Numbered from the stretch's first letter, positions 7,431-17,740 are shown. The stretch is DNA of 20,167 nt from Larix sibirica (GCA_004151065.3 NWUY0300023472.1:20846-41012), one strand, 5' to 3'. Notes: generated by a model not told the origin, from the letters alone. Program-made: numbers and translations.

Positions 7431-9682
7431 AGTTCACTCTCAGAGCCTCAATCTGCAATGCTCTTATAGACACTTTCTAAATTATATTTGACCCCACACC
7501 TAGTCACTATCTCTCTCTAGAGAAACCAATGCTTAGGGTTGGTGCTCCTTGCCTCTAGAAACCACAATCTATATAGAAAACATCACTCTAGGCCATTACA
7601 ATAATTTACCCACTTTATTTGTATATGTATTGGTTAAAACTTTGTGTCTTCTAGTACCTTGAAAATGGATGACACACATCAAATCAAGGTTTCCCAAGGT
7701 CTATTACTTGCACTCCAACTTGTTTTCATCAATGCGGTTTCTTCCTCCCCATCATCAAGCACATTTACTTGGTCGTTCTTATAATAATTGGCTCTTACAA
7801 AGTTTATCTTACTCACATCCAAGTCACAATCCAATTTATTTATCTATTTAGCTTCCATAGTCTCTCACAAGGATCTCTGAAGTTGTCGAGCATCTTTATT
7901 TCATATTAAGTTAGATGGCATTGTTTTAGCTAATCAATTGGGTTTCACCCTAGAGAAGGGTTGTTTTATTGAGTTTTGTTCTCACATTGGAGATGCATTT
8001 TCATGCTAGAATCACTATGGTATGCATTTTATTTCTTTATAATCCCCCTAGACTAGATTTTACGTACATAGATTATTTGATTCTTGAGGACAAGGTCCAC
8101 CACCAAGGGTTATGCATAAAACACTCATCTTGTGGTATTTTTAACAATTTTTTTTTTATGAATACACTTAAGTTTTAGCACCAACAAACAAAATAATCAC
8201 ATATTGTTAATCACCCTGCTTACACATAATGTCCTACAGTAGTGTTCCTAGGTTTTATACCGGATTTGAACACTTTGACTACATTCAAACCTCATTTATG
8301 ACTCTTAGCTTAGTTGGACATGGTTAATCATAAACCTTCTTGATCATCAATGGATTCCACTCATTAGCTTCTCAACTTGATCAACCATTGGTATTTTACA
8401 ACATTTTATGGTGTTCATTTCTCAACAATTCATGGAATGGGTTTCTATAGGTTAGTGTAAAGGAACAACACTTAGTAAACTAATTCTAACATTGTTGACT
8501 TCTTTGAATTCCCTTTTCCTGTTCATTTAACTTATTTAGGGTGAATTTTTTTGGTAACTATCTTATGTTTCCCACATGTTGCAAAGAAAAGCATTTTTCC
8601 TACATATACTATCAAGTCCTCCTAAAAACAATAATCATCTAATCTAGGAACCCATTCTCCAGATCTAGCTTACATATGATGTTTTTGTCGAATAATGTCC
8701 CATCTTTTCCATAATATATTAGAATGCAAAGTTTCAATTGACATAATAGTTTACATTAGAGGTAAAACAAAAGGTTTGTCATACCGACATATACATGAAT
8801 CTATATATTCCTAAATGCATGCAAGTGAGAGTCATAATCTCCGGTAGAACATGCTCCAATATTTGAAATATTTGGCATGCTATATTGCACATTTTGAGGT
8901 CTGATTGAATCATGTAGTTTTTTGTTTTTAAGAAATGTCAATGCAAATAATATTTTTTTGTGTGTGGATGCATTAAATACTTTCCTAATAATAGATGATT
9001 TACAGACCTCGCTATGATTTAAAAGACTAGAATTGTGTGCACACCATGAACAGAATGACCGTCCTTAGTACATGAATATTATGCCCTAGTTACAATCATA
9101 GTGGAAGTTAAACAATGTTTTTGTGTATATATTGAGGATTAAGGAGGTTCTTATCTAATAATAAGGGCCATTCTTCTCATTATTAATTATATATAATCCA
9201 CCAAGGACCCTCTATTTTTAAACAACACCATTACATCCAATCAAGGCATATGCATAATGCTATTTGACACTACCCCTTTACATTTTAGCCTTGAGCATCC
9301 TTCTTACACCCTTTCACCATGCCTCCAAATCATGCCTCTTATTTTGTGGTTGTTCACTCACCTCATTCCCATCTCATACATGAGCTTGTTATCTCCTTCA
9401 TAGAATTAATACACAAACACATTCATGTAGGACACTCATATTTTCTAGGTGGACACATGTATTTATTTTCCCAAATATGGGGGTAAAATGTAGGGGGGAA
9501 TTCTAGACTCGTTGATCCACAGTCTCACTATCTTTCTCAAATTGTAGCATAATTTCATTGAAGCTTAGTGTTTATGCTTTGTAGTGTACCAAATCAATGA
9601 CATGGCCCTAGCATTGTGACAATCTCACTCTAAACTTAAGGTAACACACACTACTAGTTCCACTTCTGAGTGCATTAAAAAT
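7431..9682 (+). mobile_element. Internal leader of the LTR element, no coding recognised
   Basis: About 2.2 kb between the primer-binding site and the gag domain. The + strand is poor in G and rich in C, T and A. Two open stretches (7669-7851 and 7969-8178) match no protein family I know. Either this leader was always non-coding, as in non-autonomous elements, or its genes have decayed beyond recognition. Confidence 0.45.
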
Positions 9683-9957
9683 TGGGATGTCTTTTTCCAA
9701 GCCCTTTAAAGGTATCTTTACCCTCTAGGATATTTGCATAATTTTATGTGCCAATGGTTGCAACTATGCCAAACTATATGTCAACCCATACAACACTATA
9801 TTGAGATATTAACAAAACTTTGATTCCATATACACATCACCATGATAGAAAAGGTACACATCCTAAAATTCAATTTTGGACTATTAGCTATATTTTTTTT
9901 CTATGAAGTTTCCTTATTTGACAGTCCTACACTAGAAAAGGATTTATCCTTGTGCTA
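9683..9957 (+). pseudogene. Retrotransposon gag domain inside the LTR pair (decayed)
   Basis: The frame starting WDVFFQAL at 9683, with a stop and then RYLYPLGYLHNFMCQWLQLC, is the core of a plant Retrotrans_gag domain (W.. F..AL..RFYP.GY.......W..LRQ). It continues as QPIQHYIEILTKL, a stop, and then KFNFGLLAIFF..VSLFDSPTLEKD, which matches the end of the domain. In-frame stops near 9704 and 9818 break it. It differs clearly from the gag at 791, so it belongs to another family. The N-terminal part was not recognisable upstream. Gag would form the capsid particle. Confidence 0.7.
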
Positions 9958-10014
9958 GATATGGAACACAAACTAACTCACAAATCCCATTCACTGTATT
10001 ATGGTTCTCCTCCA

Positions 10015-10245
10015 TCTACAATACCCTCCCCCATTATGGTTCCAACTTCAATAGATTTCTTCCCATTCCTCTGCAAATATCAATTACTTAAGAAACAAGC
10101 CCCCACTCATGCTTGACACGCTTGAACTATCAAACATTATCCTCAAATGTATACACCACCTAACCCTATGATACCATTGTATTTTTCCACCCCTCCACCA
10201 CCTTCTTGCACTACCGAGTCCCTTATGTTCCACCCCATTGATTGA
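10015..10245 (+). pseudogene. Proline-rich stretch downstream of gag
   Basis: The frame from 10015 reads STIPSPIMVPTSIDFFPF, two stops, and then YPQMYTPPNPMIPLYFSTPP and PPSC, ending at a stop near 10243. Proline-rich tails are common at Gag C-termini, and the position after the gag core fits. I saw no CCHC zinc knuckle. The composition of the + strand (C-rich) could also produce this by chance. Confidence 0.35.
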
Positions 10246-10889
10246 ATCAACAACAAACTACCATGCATGACCAGCACCTGGATACACCCCTTGACTTAGA
10301 GATTATCCCTTGACCTATTGACTTCTCTTATCCAATGCCTAAATAAACCAACCCCAAGATATTATTTTCTCATTCCTCCACTCTATTAACTCCCTCCTTT
10401 TCCAAACCCGACTACATACCCCCTCATATGCATACCAAACAAGGCTCTCACAACATGATGACTTATCCAATGTTCAACTTGCACCTATGCTACACATCCG
10501 TCTAGCTCTATTGCCAACAACTAGGACCAATGCAAAAATATAGTTTCAATAAAATAACCACATTATACGCATCATCACATATTTCAAAACTCACATTTCC
10601 ACCCATGGGTGACCATAGTAGTAGACACAATTTTAAATGGGCCATTTCAATTTGCATATACATATACAATAAGGTCCACACTGTTGTACTTGAAACAACT
10701 TCTCAAACACATATGGAAACCATAGACAATTTTGAATTAGATACTTTTTGTCACAATGATTTATGTCCATAAACATGTATTAGATATTCCATTCTAGCAT
10801 GCTTAGTTCTTTATACAAGCCATTCAACATCAAGTAATAGAACCACTCTCATTAAAATGCTAATTATGCTTTTAGTACACCACATAACA
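10246..10889 (+). mobile_element. Internal region between gag and right LTR, no pol seen
   Basis: About 640 bases with no protease, RT, RNase H or integrase motif on either strand. An 80-codon open frame at 10530-10772 is unlike any family I know. The lack of pol means the element was either non-autonomous (gag-only) or internally deleted. Confidence 0.45.
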
Positions 10890-11352
10890 TGGATAGATAT
10901 TCCCTCCAATCATTTTCCTCTCCTTGGAGCCATTTCTAAATTGGGAGAAAAATAGGGATGCTTTGATCTAAGCTAAGAGGATTTGATATGGAGCATGGGG
11001 TGCTCTCACTTACTTCATCCATCCAAGAATATACACATCTTATTGATATATTTTTCCTCTAGTAATTAGTTATATATTTTTTAATAAGTGGCATACATTC
11101 AACCTTCAATCTAAGTGCATTGGATTACTCATATTTTATTTATAGCCTCATGTTACATGTATTTAGTTTACTATTTTATTTGGTTGGTAGTTAGATTGAA
11201 TGGTCCCATTGTGAATCTATAAAAATGCCTTTGGCCAAATGAATAACCAGGCAACTTGTTATGGGTTCATGTTTTATTTCATTTATAATTTTTTAAGGGT
11301 ATTCGACATCCGTTGTTGGTTTTCCATATGTAAGTTAACATGTCTCATATCA
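10890..11352 (+). mobile_element. Right LTR of the same element
   Basis: This is the partner of 6982-7416, in direct orientation about 3.9 kb away. Shared blocks in the same order are CTCTCACT, ATTAGTTA, CCTTCAATCT, TTGG-AGTTAG, CC-TTTGGCCAA/CC-TTTAGCCAA, TGTTG-TTTTCCA-ATGTAAG and the terminal ATATCA/GTATCA. The right end is placed at CA 11352. The left end is uncertain, and no clear polypurine tract or 5-bp target duplication was found. Confidence 0.6.
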
Positions 11353-12496
11353 TGTTGGTTGGAAGACTTGGACAGAGAGTACATAAACAACCATTATTGA
11401 TCGTTCCTCAAATCAATACTTTTGAAAGTTCTTAAGTTCATGGTATGAACCTTCAAGAAAATGGTAAATGAGGGAGGGGCCTATGACCCAAAGGAAGTCA
11501 AGAACACTCTTTATTGGTGGTCAGTAGGGAGATAATTTAGATATCTAACAAGAAGGGATGAATTGTTATTACTTTGGAGGAAAAAATATTCATTCACACA
11601 CTCTAAGAAAGTAGAGAAGATGAAAAGAAGAAGAGTGAGGCAAAGATAAACATGAGGAGAAAATGGCAAATGGTCTTGTAATAAACAAGGGGAGAGGTTA
11701 ATGTTGAAGAAATAAGTTCTCAACCATTGTTCGTAGCTAAGTATTATACCAACATACATATTTTTATCTTTGTGAATCCATTATAACCCATAATGTATAA
11801 TAAAATGAGATCCCATTTAAGTCTAATGTAATGCTTGAAGCTTTTAATTTAATAGAACCCATTTGCTTTCAATTTCCCCCCCTTGAGATTTTTTTCATCA
11901 TATGGTTATATTTAATGTGATGTTTCTTTTGAGTAATTAATTGTAGACTTGAAGTTGGATTGCACCATTAAACCATAATGCATAAGTGCACAATCATCAA
12001 TTTATTATACGACATAAAATACTAGAGTCACATGAATAGCATAATTAATGAGTAATTGTTGACGAGAGTATAGTTGATGGGTAGTTAGACAACTAAGGGT
12101 AATCCTAAATGGAAACATTGGTTAATTTTCATATAGTTACCATGGTGCATGATCGATCACAATGGATTCTTTGAATATGTGTGGCCGCACTTCAGAAGAA
12201 TGGACAAGTGGATAGGTGAAGACTTGATTTAGAGAAATAGATTGATAGAAAGCACATGTGACACATCGTCAATACTGATTGAGCTATTTATTTGTGCTTT
12301 GGACAATTAGCATTGATTCATTAAAGAAGGTGGATCATTGCTCCATTGATAGGTAGTAAAATTGAACCATTTTAATTCATACTTGAAGGTGATCGATGAA
12401 GTTGAGTTGCAAGTTCACAATCGGTAAGAAGAAATGGATTCGACTATAGAATATGTTGATATTTGTAGTTGTGAAGGCACAATGGGGTCCATGATA
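11353..12496. other. No gene recognised
   Basis: Mixed sequence with no convincing coding frame. An open frame on the - strand (11511-11759, 82 codons) matches nothing I know. The part 12050-12450 has LTR-like phrases (GATGGGTAGTTAGACAACTA) and could be a solo LTR, but I found no second copy to test this. Confidence 0.4.
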
Positions 12497-12864
12497 TTAG
12501 GAATTAATATTAACTATACCAACTAAGTCCATCCAAGTATATCACAAAAAAATATTCACATTGTCCATATCCATAGCATGAAAACATGAATGCAAGACAA
12601 ACTTATCCATAGTAACCTTCAAATATTTAAATTTTGGAACTTTTCACCCTAAACATGTGTGTTTTGAATATGATTTTATAGAGCTTGCAATCTTTTAGCC
12701 ACATTAACATTTATGAAATTATGTTTGCTACTAGGGTTTATAGAAGCAATGACTTGCTCTTAATGAATACATCCATGAACATGAAATAGGAAGTTGTCAC
12801 ATGAAAACAAACTCTTATTTATTTTATCAATCTTCACCTCATGAGACCACCTATCTAAAACTAC
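12497..12864 (-). pseudogene. Ty3/gypsy aspartic protease region (decayed)
   Basis: On the - strand from 12864 down, the frame reads VVLDRWSHEVKIDKINKS, FLFHVHGCIH, a stop, then IASINPSSKHNFINV and NVAKRLQAL. This matches the retroviral-type protease region of Ty3/gypsy Gag-Pol, where the catalytic site is LIDxGxxHNFI followed by ..VAKRL. After a frame change it continues LKVTMDKFVLHS, AMDMDNVNIFL and WMDLVGIVNIN, the flap and the DIVLGYPWL-like end. The catalytic Asp-x-Gly is replaced by Asn-Pro-Ser, and stops occur at several points. The protease would have cut Gag-Pol in the particle. It lies about 600 bases inside the LTR at 13474, closer than a full gag allows, so gag is truncated. Confidence 0.65.
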
Positions 12865-13459
12865 ATTTTCAAATTCTTCATCTCAATGTTTTTTCCATCT
12901 TGTCATGGTTAACCACAGAGTAACTAATACATCTAGTTCCCTTGCCACAATAAATTTTCATGACTTATATACTTTTCAATACTAATATCATTAATTTTTC
13001 CTGTAAAATTCATCTTGCTCCAAAAATAGAACTAGGGTTTTGAAGAAAAAAACACTTTTGAGATAACAATTTAAAATGAGCATCACTCCCTCAAGATTTC
13101 TCGAAATCTCTATTTTGAATACAATTATGAAATGGCATAGTCATTTTGAATCTACTAGATTTGGTTTGATAGAAATTTGGTTACTCTATCAAAATATATT
13201 AGTTCCACAATCCGTGCAACCATCACCACGAAAACCCTAAAAAATAGTTGGTTTTTAATCATCAATAACTTCACTTCCTAGACAATATTTTTGGGTGATT
13301 TTTTTTTAAAATTGGGTGTCTTCGAGGGAAGAACCTATATCAATAACTGGTTTCTGTATATTATGCATTGAAAGTTCTAGAAATCAATTTGAATTCCACC
13401 ATCCTCCTTTTTCCTCCAAAAATATGTCAAAAAAATCCACGTTTTCGGCCCAAGAAAGT
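12865..13459 (-). mobile_element. Remnant of gag/leader of the minus-strand gypsy element
   Basis: Sequence between the protease remnant and the primer-binding site. Short coding-like pieces occur on the - strand (MNFTGKINDISIEKYI near 13010), but I cannot align a Gag domain. The length, about 600 bases, implies a deletion. Confidence 0.35.
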
Positions 13460-13471
13460 GCTCTAACACCA
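13460..13471 (-). other. Primer-binding site, initiator-Met tRNA type (minus strand)
   Basis: Read on the - strand, TGGTGTTAGAGC matches 10 of 12 positions of TGGTATCAGAGC, the standard primer site for initiator Met tRNA in plant retrotransposons. It lies two bases inside the CACTACA end of the adjacent LTR, as expected. It fixes the orientation of the element: LTR on the right, coding region running leftwards. Confidence 0.75.
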
Positions 13472-13473
13472 CT

Positions 13474-13961
13474 TGTAGTGATCCTTAACCCAAAAATTGA
13501 ATAACAACAATTATATAGAACCATTATACTTCATAAATAACAAGTGACATTCAAACCATAAAGAACAGAAGAATGTAGATCTAAAAACCCTTAAGGCAGG
13601 GTAACACAATCAAATACTCCTTTAGGAAGGAATCACTCCACATGCCATGCTTTCCACAAAACAATACATCCAACCTATCTCATACAATGATAATCATGTA
13701 TATTTATACTTTTTTAATGAGTATTAAAAGGGTATGTTTTCCAACTATCCCTTATTATTAGATTCTTTTCTCTAACTACCTAGTGGACCTATTTATTACC
13801 CACCAACTACCAACTGGGCCTCTTCCATAATTATGGCCACATTCCATATAGTATCCCCTTGGGGACCTCCCTAGGTACCCCATATTATCCTATATTGGTA
13901 AAGGATAATTCTAGTAAATATATATCTTAGAGGATTGACTCTTTATAGTCACAGAGACACA
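13474..13961 (-). mobile_element. 5' LTR of a minus-strand Ty3/gypsy element
   Basis: The inner end is defined by the primer-binding site: the LTR ends ..GGATCACTACA on the - strand (TGTAGTGATCC at 13474 on the + strand). A TATA box, GTATAAATATAC, is read on the - strand at about 13695-13715, suitable for LTR transcription. The segment also contains CCCCTTGGGG (13856-13865). The outer end is a guess, at ACACA near 13961 (TGTGTCTC on the - strand). No second LTR was found at lower coordinates, so the 3' half of the element is lost. Confidence 0.6.
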
Positions 13962-15690
13962 AAGATGGAAGCCTCCAGAGACTAGACCTAGCACCTCTTG
14001 TTTAGTCATATGTTAGTCACTAGTAGAATCTTTGGGAGTTAGAAAAAAAGGTAGAAGCCATTCAACCAAGGTGTTGGTTAATATTGTTTCTAAATTGTGA
14101 GGCCATGGAATCCATCAAAGAGATGATAGAAGAATCCATATAAGGTAGGTTGGAAATTAAAAAATTGGTTGAGGAAGTTGAATGAGGGATCATGATCGAC
14201 AAGGCAATTTATTGTGGAAAGAAAGAGAGCCTAGAGGAAAGGTTGACTTCAACTCAGTTTCTAGAATTTCTAGACATTGTAAATGTCTCCCTATGAGTAG
14301 TAAAAACAATAGTTATAAAAATAGATCTACAGTTAATAACAATTTGATAACAAATAAAATTATGAGAGTAGGGGTCGCCAAGATTTTATCAATGTGGCCA
14401 TGTGGATGTGGAACTAAAGAGTTCATGTTAGTTTTCATGTGTAAACACTTATTAGTCAACATATTTTTGGATATAATAGTACATTAGATGTGTTTCCCCA
14501 TCTCGTTTCTTCTTCACAAGATGGTTGAATTGTGTATAAATGTTATGTGTATGATTTTATGATTATTATTAAGTTAAAACCTTGAAATGGAAAGGAATCT
14601 ACGATGGATTAATCACACAAGGTATGCTATAAAATTTAATGTGAAATATGGTTGGAAATCATTTGGATATCTTGACTCGACCCTTGGATTGTAGATCATG
14701 TAATAACCCTAACCAAATGAATTATGTATAAAGACCAATAGAATACATGATTTTTTTTTCACATGAAAAAAAATTGTACTTTCTTTAACTAAGAAAACAC
14801 ATTTTACATAATCCATAAAGGCTTCTTCCAAAATATACCTGCTGGAATATCCCAGTTTAAACATTTAATATTTTCCATTACATACTATTTAGTAATATCT
14901 GTTTTAAACTTGTAGATAGTTATTTTATCCTCTATCCATTAGCGACAATCATAAAAAATTTAAATTAAAGTATGTAGATTGTGCCATACAATGGAATACA
15001 TGATTGAGGATTTCAATAATCGTTTTTAATATATTCTTGTTTGTTGTGTATTTTATCTTATTATTGCAATAAATTGCTTAAATAATAAATGTGGATTCAC
15101 CAAACATTTTGGCATCAATATCATAATAATGAGATTATGATATGGTAGAAAGAACTCTTGATTGTGGATTTTCATGGTCATATGGGAAAGAAGGTTGACT
15201 CCTTATCACCCATTTGTGCGGAATCACCAATGAATTCACATGCACATTATCATGCCATCTCAACTATAGATTCATCGACATCCTTAATGAAATCTCCTAA
15301 TTTAAGCTAGATTCGGTCATTAAAGTTGAATGTAAACCCTTAATAGTTGAGAATTTTTTATAATTCACATGAGCGTGTTATTCCTTTAACCAATTAAATA
15401 ATATCTCTTTAAAAATGTATCTAATAAGTATGTATCTTTGCTCATTGTAATTTACCATGCAACTATTCATTGTTATACATGATTGTTGTATAATGACCAC
15501 TTCTGCAAGATCAATCTTTGCCACAATAGTATTCATAGATAACATCACAACAATGTATTACCTTACCATTTATTGTATCACATTCTATTTTACCAAAATA
15601 CTGATCCAAAACTTGTGTTGTGTTTCTTCTTTTTGGTTCTATTGTCTCTCTAATCATTTATTGTTTATGAGTTAAATCCTTTTCTGTTTA
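13962..15690. other. No gene recognised; one 101-codon open frame
   Basis: AT-rich sequence. A frame at 14182-14487 stays open for 101 codons (starting MRDHDRQGNLLWKE). The neighbouring frame over 14100-14340 also looks partly coherent (EAMESIKEMIEESI). Neither matches a family I know, and they cannot both be real. At about 14750-14774 a T9/A8 inverted run with the centre CACATG would form a simple hairpin. The rest shows nothing. Confidence 0.35.
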
Positions 15691-15699
15691 TGAGTTATG

Positions 15700-15978
15700 T
15701 TATGGCAGCAACACACACTCTTATAACTCTATGGATATCCTTTTTATGTTTTTATGCAAGAAAATGATAAAGGCAGTGGGTTACTATTTTGGACAAGGAT
15801 TGTCAAGGTTTTGGACTCTAAAGATCCCTATCTAGGTTATATACAATTTATTGTCTTTTTGGTTTTGTACATTCCATGTTGTATTGTATGATGCTATTGT
15901 TTTTATGTAAGGTTTTTGCTTGGGCTAATATGATTTTATTTTAATACAATGAAATTGTACATTATGTTTTTTAGAGGA
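15700..15978 (+). mobile_element. Possible LINE 3' untranslated tail
   Basis: A non-coding, T-rich stretch ends in TTTGCTTGGGCTAATATG, then TTAATACAATGAAATTGTAC, and finally a short A run (GAGGAAAAAAAATCATG). This resembles the 3' ends of plant LINEs, which close with a TTAATACAAT-type sequence and poly(A). No coding domain of that LINE is attached, as expected for 5'-truncated copies. The target-site duplication was not identified. Confidence 0.35.
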
Positions 15979-16009
15979 AAAAAAATCATGATCTATAAAA
16001 AATGTTGGT

Positions 16010-16165
16010 TACTTTGGATACCTTTTCACATCTTTATTATAATTTTTAAAACTAAACAAAATGAATGTGATGAATGTTGTTGGGAAAAAATTAGAATATC
16101 ATGTGTGTTACAAGTATAGATATAGATGAAAATGTACATTGTATTGGAGTTTTACTTAAGTTTAA
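16010..16165 (+). repeat. Dispersed non-coding repeat, copy B
   Basis: Aligns with 5300-5440 in the same orientation: TGTTGGTTACTTTGG, ATTTTTAAAACTAAACAAAATG, GAATGTGATG, and then TGTACATTGTATTGGAGTTTTA. The similarity is moderate, about three quarters by eye. It starts soon after the poly(A)-like run at 15970. Confidence 0.5.
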
Positions 16166-16373
16166 ATTAAAGATAGTAAACTTATTTTAAGTGATTAGTA
16201 ATCATTGGTTCTATTTATCTGTATTTAATGAAAACCAAGTAACCTAAAATAAAGGCACATACTTTCACTTTTAAAATATTTGGGACTTGGCCCATTAACA
16301 TGTTTCTTTACTTTCCATAAAAATAAACTCTTCAGCAATAATAACAATTTTATATTTTACTAAAAAATGTATA

Positions 16374-16391
16374 TTATATATATATATATAA
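16374..16391. repeat. (TA)n microsatellite
   Basis: An uninterrupted run of TA dinucleotides of about 18 bases in an AT-rich setting. Confidence 0.9.
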
Positions 16392-16605
16392 TGGTTTTAT
16401 ACATATTTTCATTTTTTAGTTTACTTGTACTCAACACACATTTCACTTCATAACTTCATATTAGTTTGATTTTATAATTAGTTATATTAAAATTTTATAA
16501 TTATTATATTTTTTAAATTTTAATATATATAAAAGTGGTTTATATTCATCTAAAATATAGTTTAGATATGATCCGTAAAAATATTTTAATATTAATTTAA
16601 TACAT

Positions 16606-16750
16606 CTTTTATTTGTTAATTTTTTCAGCGGAAATTTTATTTGTTAATTTACTCGTAAGCAAGAAACATTTCACTTCATATTAGTTGTATTTTGAAAGGT
16701 TCATAAGAAACATTTCACTTCACATTCGTTGGATTTATGAAAGGTCCATA
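16606..16750 (+). repeat. Local tandem repeats, 28- and 44-bp units
   Basis: TTTTATTTGTTAATTT is duplicated with period 28 (16607 and 16635). AAGAAACATTTCACTTCA, with TTGAAAGGTTCAT or TATGAAAGGTCCAT, is duplicated with period 44 (16661 and 16705), and a third start, AAGATTCC, follows. A diverged piece of the same unit (CATTTCACTTCATAACTTCATATTAG) lies near 16440. Confidence 0.75.
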
Positions 16751-17060
16751 AGATTCCGATTGGAGGCGTCTTGCTGTCTTGTCAATATCAAGACCAGAAA
16801 TACATTGCATCTTTCTTACGCCACGTAACATGTAACAGTTTTTACGTAATTCGAAAGTAATATTTGTTGTCCAACTTGTCCATTCGGAGAGTTGATAACG
16901 TCATCATCAAAGAAATCGTAGAATTCGAATTTCTATAAACGTCCCGAGAAGTCAAGCAAACGTCAAATTTTGCACGCTAATCCGAGAGGTCAAGTTAACG
17001 TCAAATTTTACACGGCATTCCATGCGATTATGATAGCATTTAATGCTAAACGATAAATAT
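16741..17060. promoter_or_regulatory. CpG-retaining, ACGT/GTCAA-rich island (candidate promoter or regulatory DNA)
   Basis: About 19 CpG dinucleotides fall in 320 bases, while comparable stretches elsewhere hold only a few. The segment is dense in plant transcription-factor cores: CCACGTAA and TTACGTAA (ACGT core), TAACGTCA (TGACG, bZIP type), and repeated AGTCAAG, GGTCAAG and CGTCAAA (TTGAC, W-box core on the other strand). A TATA-like TATAAAC lies at 16934. A near-palindrome, TAGAATTCGAATTTCTA, lies at 16919-16935. No coding exon follows that I can support, so a real promoter would serve a lost or distant gene. It could also be a young repeat not yet depleted of CpG. Confidence 0.4.
16944..17019 (+). 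repeat. 38-bp tandem duplication with TGACG/TTGAC cores
   Basis: CCGAGAAGTCAAGCAAACGT, followed by CAAATTTTGCACG, starts at 16944. A diverged copy, CCGAGAGGTCAAGTTAACGT, followed by CAAATTTTACACG, starts at 16982. Each copy carries GTCAAG and AACGTCAAA, so the duplication doubles the possible factor-binding sites. Confidence 0.8.
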
Positions 17061-17189
17061 TTTAAAATTGCATTTAAAATATGACATGGATTCACATGGG
17101 ATGATGGGACATTGGGAGGTGATAAATATTTTAAAATTGCATTTAAGATCTGACATGGATTCACATGAGATGATGAGAACAATACAGAC
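17052..17189 (+). repeat. 69-bp tandem duplication
   Basis: GATAAATATTTTAAAATTGC with ATTTAA and GACATGGATTCACATG starts at 17052 and again at 17121. Few differences occur over the first 58 bases; the ends diverge. Short frames on both strands through this block simply repeat with it and are not genes. Confidence 0.85.
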
Positions 17190-17374
17190 ATACGTTATGC
17201 TTTTTATTTGGTTAATTTTAAAATTACCTTTCATATTTCATCGAGGCTGGTAATATCGCTGAAATGGTTAAGTGGCCTCCTATTCCTCGTTAGAGAATAC
17301 GACATCTAGAATTTTATGAAGAACTTGTTTTTGAGGAGGAAGTGTTCAATGTCTCGTCTTCATTTCAAAAGAGT

Positions 17375-17520
17375 CACGAGTTGTGTACAAGTGGTAATTA
17401 CCATTGGGAATTTTTTTATCACCGGCCTAGGTTCAATTTTTAGAGTGAGGGTGTCTTGCATCTAAAACTAGTGATTCTTGCATCTAAAACTAGGGATTCT
17501 TAGATGACATGTCTTATGAG
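17375..17520 (+). mobile_element. tRNA-derived SINE-like sequence (candidate)
   Basis: A box-A-like TGTACAAGTGG (17384-17394) and a box-B-like GGTTCAATT (17430-17438) lie about 46 bases apart, as in RNA polymerase III promoters. Around box B, CTAGG (17427-17431) and TTTAG (17439-17443) can pair, with two G:T pairs, around a seven-base TTCAATT loop, like a T-arm. A second box-A-like TGGTTAAGTGG occurs at about 17265. No full cloverleaf forms and there is no CCA or clear anticodon stem, so this is not a working tRNA. Plant SINEs have such tRNA-like heads. The 3' end is undefined. Confidence 0.4.
17454..17497 (+). repeat. 22-bp tandem duplication
   Basis: TCTTGCATCTAAAACTAGTGAT (17454-17475) is followed directly by the same sequence with one change (GTGAT to GGGAT). 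It lies just downstream of the SINE-like head. Confidence 0.9.
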
Positions 17521-17740
17521 TGATAAAAATAAGTCTCCGACTTTGGCCAAAAAATAAAGGATGTTAAAAAAACAATGAAAAGGGGAGGTCTAAATGGATG
17601 AACTGTAAAATTCTATTTGGCGTTTTTTGATCTTATTGCATTAGAGTAGCGAGGTGCTCTACAACCCAATAAGTCAAGTTAGAAATTGGATCCCTCTGGG
17701 TGCTTGATAGATATGGTTTTAAAATATATCTATGATGGTG

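Noticed and set aside
7669-8178. Open frames of 60 and 69 codons as gag of the LTR element
   Set aside because: No match to a Gag domain; the real gag motif lies at 9683.
11870-11885. Run of C (polypurine tract on the - strand) as the 3' end of the minus-strand gypsy element
   Set aside because: No TG follows it in the right place and no LTR copy was found beyond it.
14182-14487. 101-codon open frame as a protein gene
   Set aside because: No recognisable domain; the overlapping frame looks equally coding-like, and the length is possible by chance in a 20-kb window. Kept only as a note.
16952-17253. Open frames on both strands across the 69-bp repeat
   Set aside because: The period is a multiple of three, so frames repeat with the duplication on either strand; no independent evidence of coding.
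17240-17320. A functional tRNA gene from the box-A-like TGGTTAAGTGG
   Set aside because: No box B at the right distance, no acceptor or anticodon stem.
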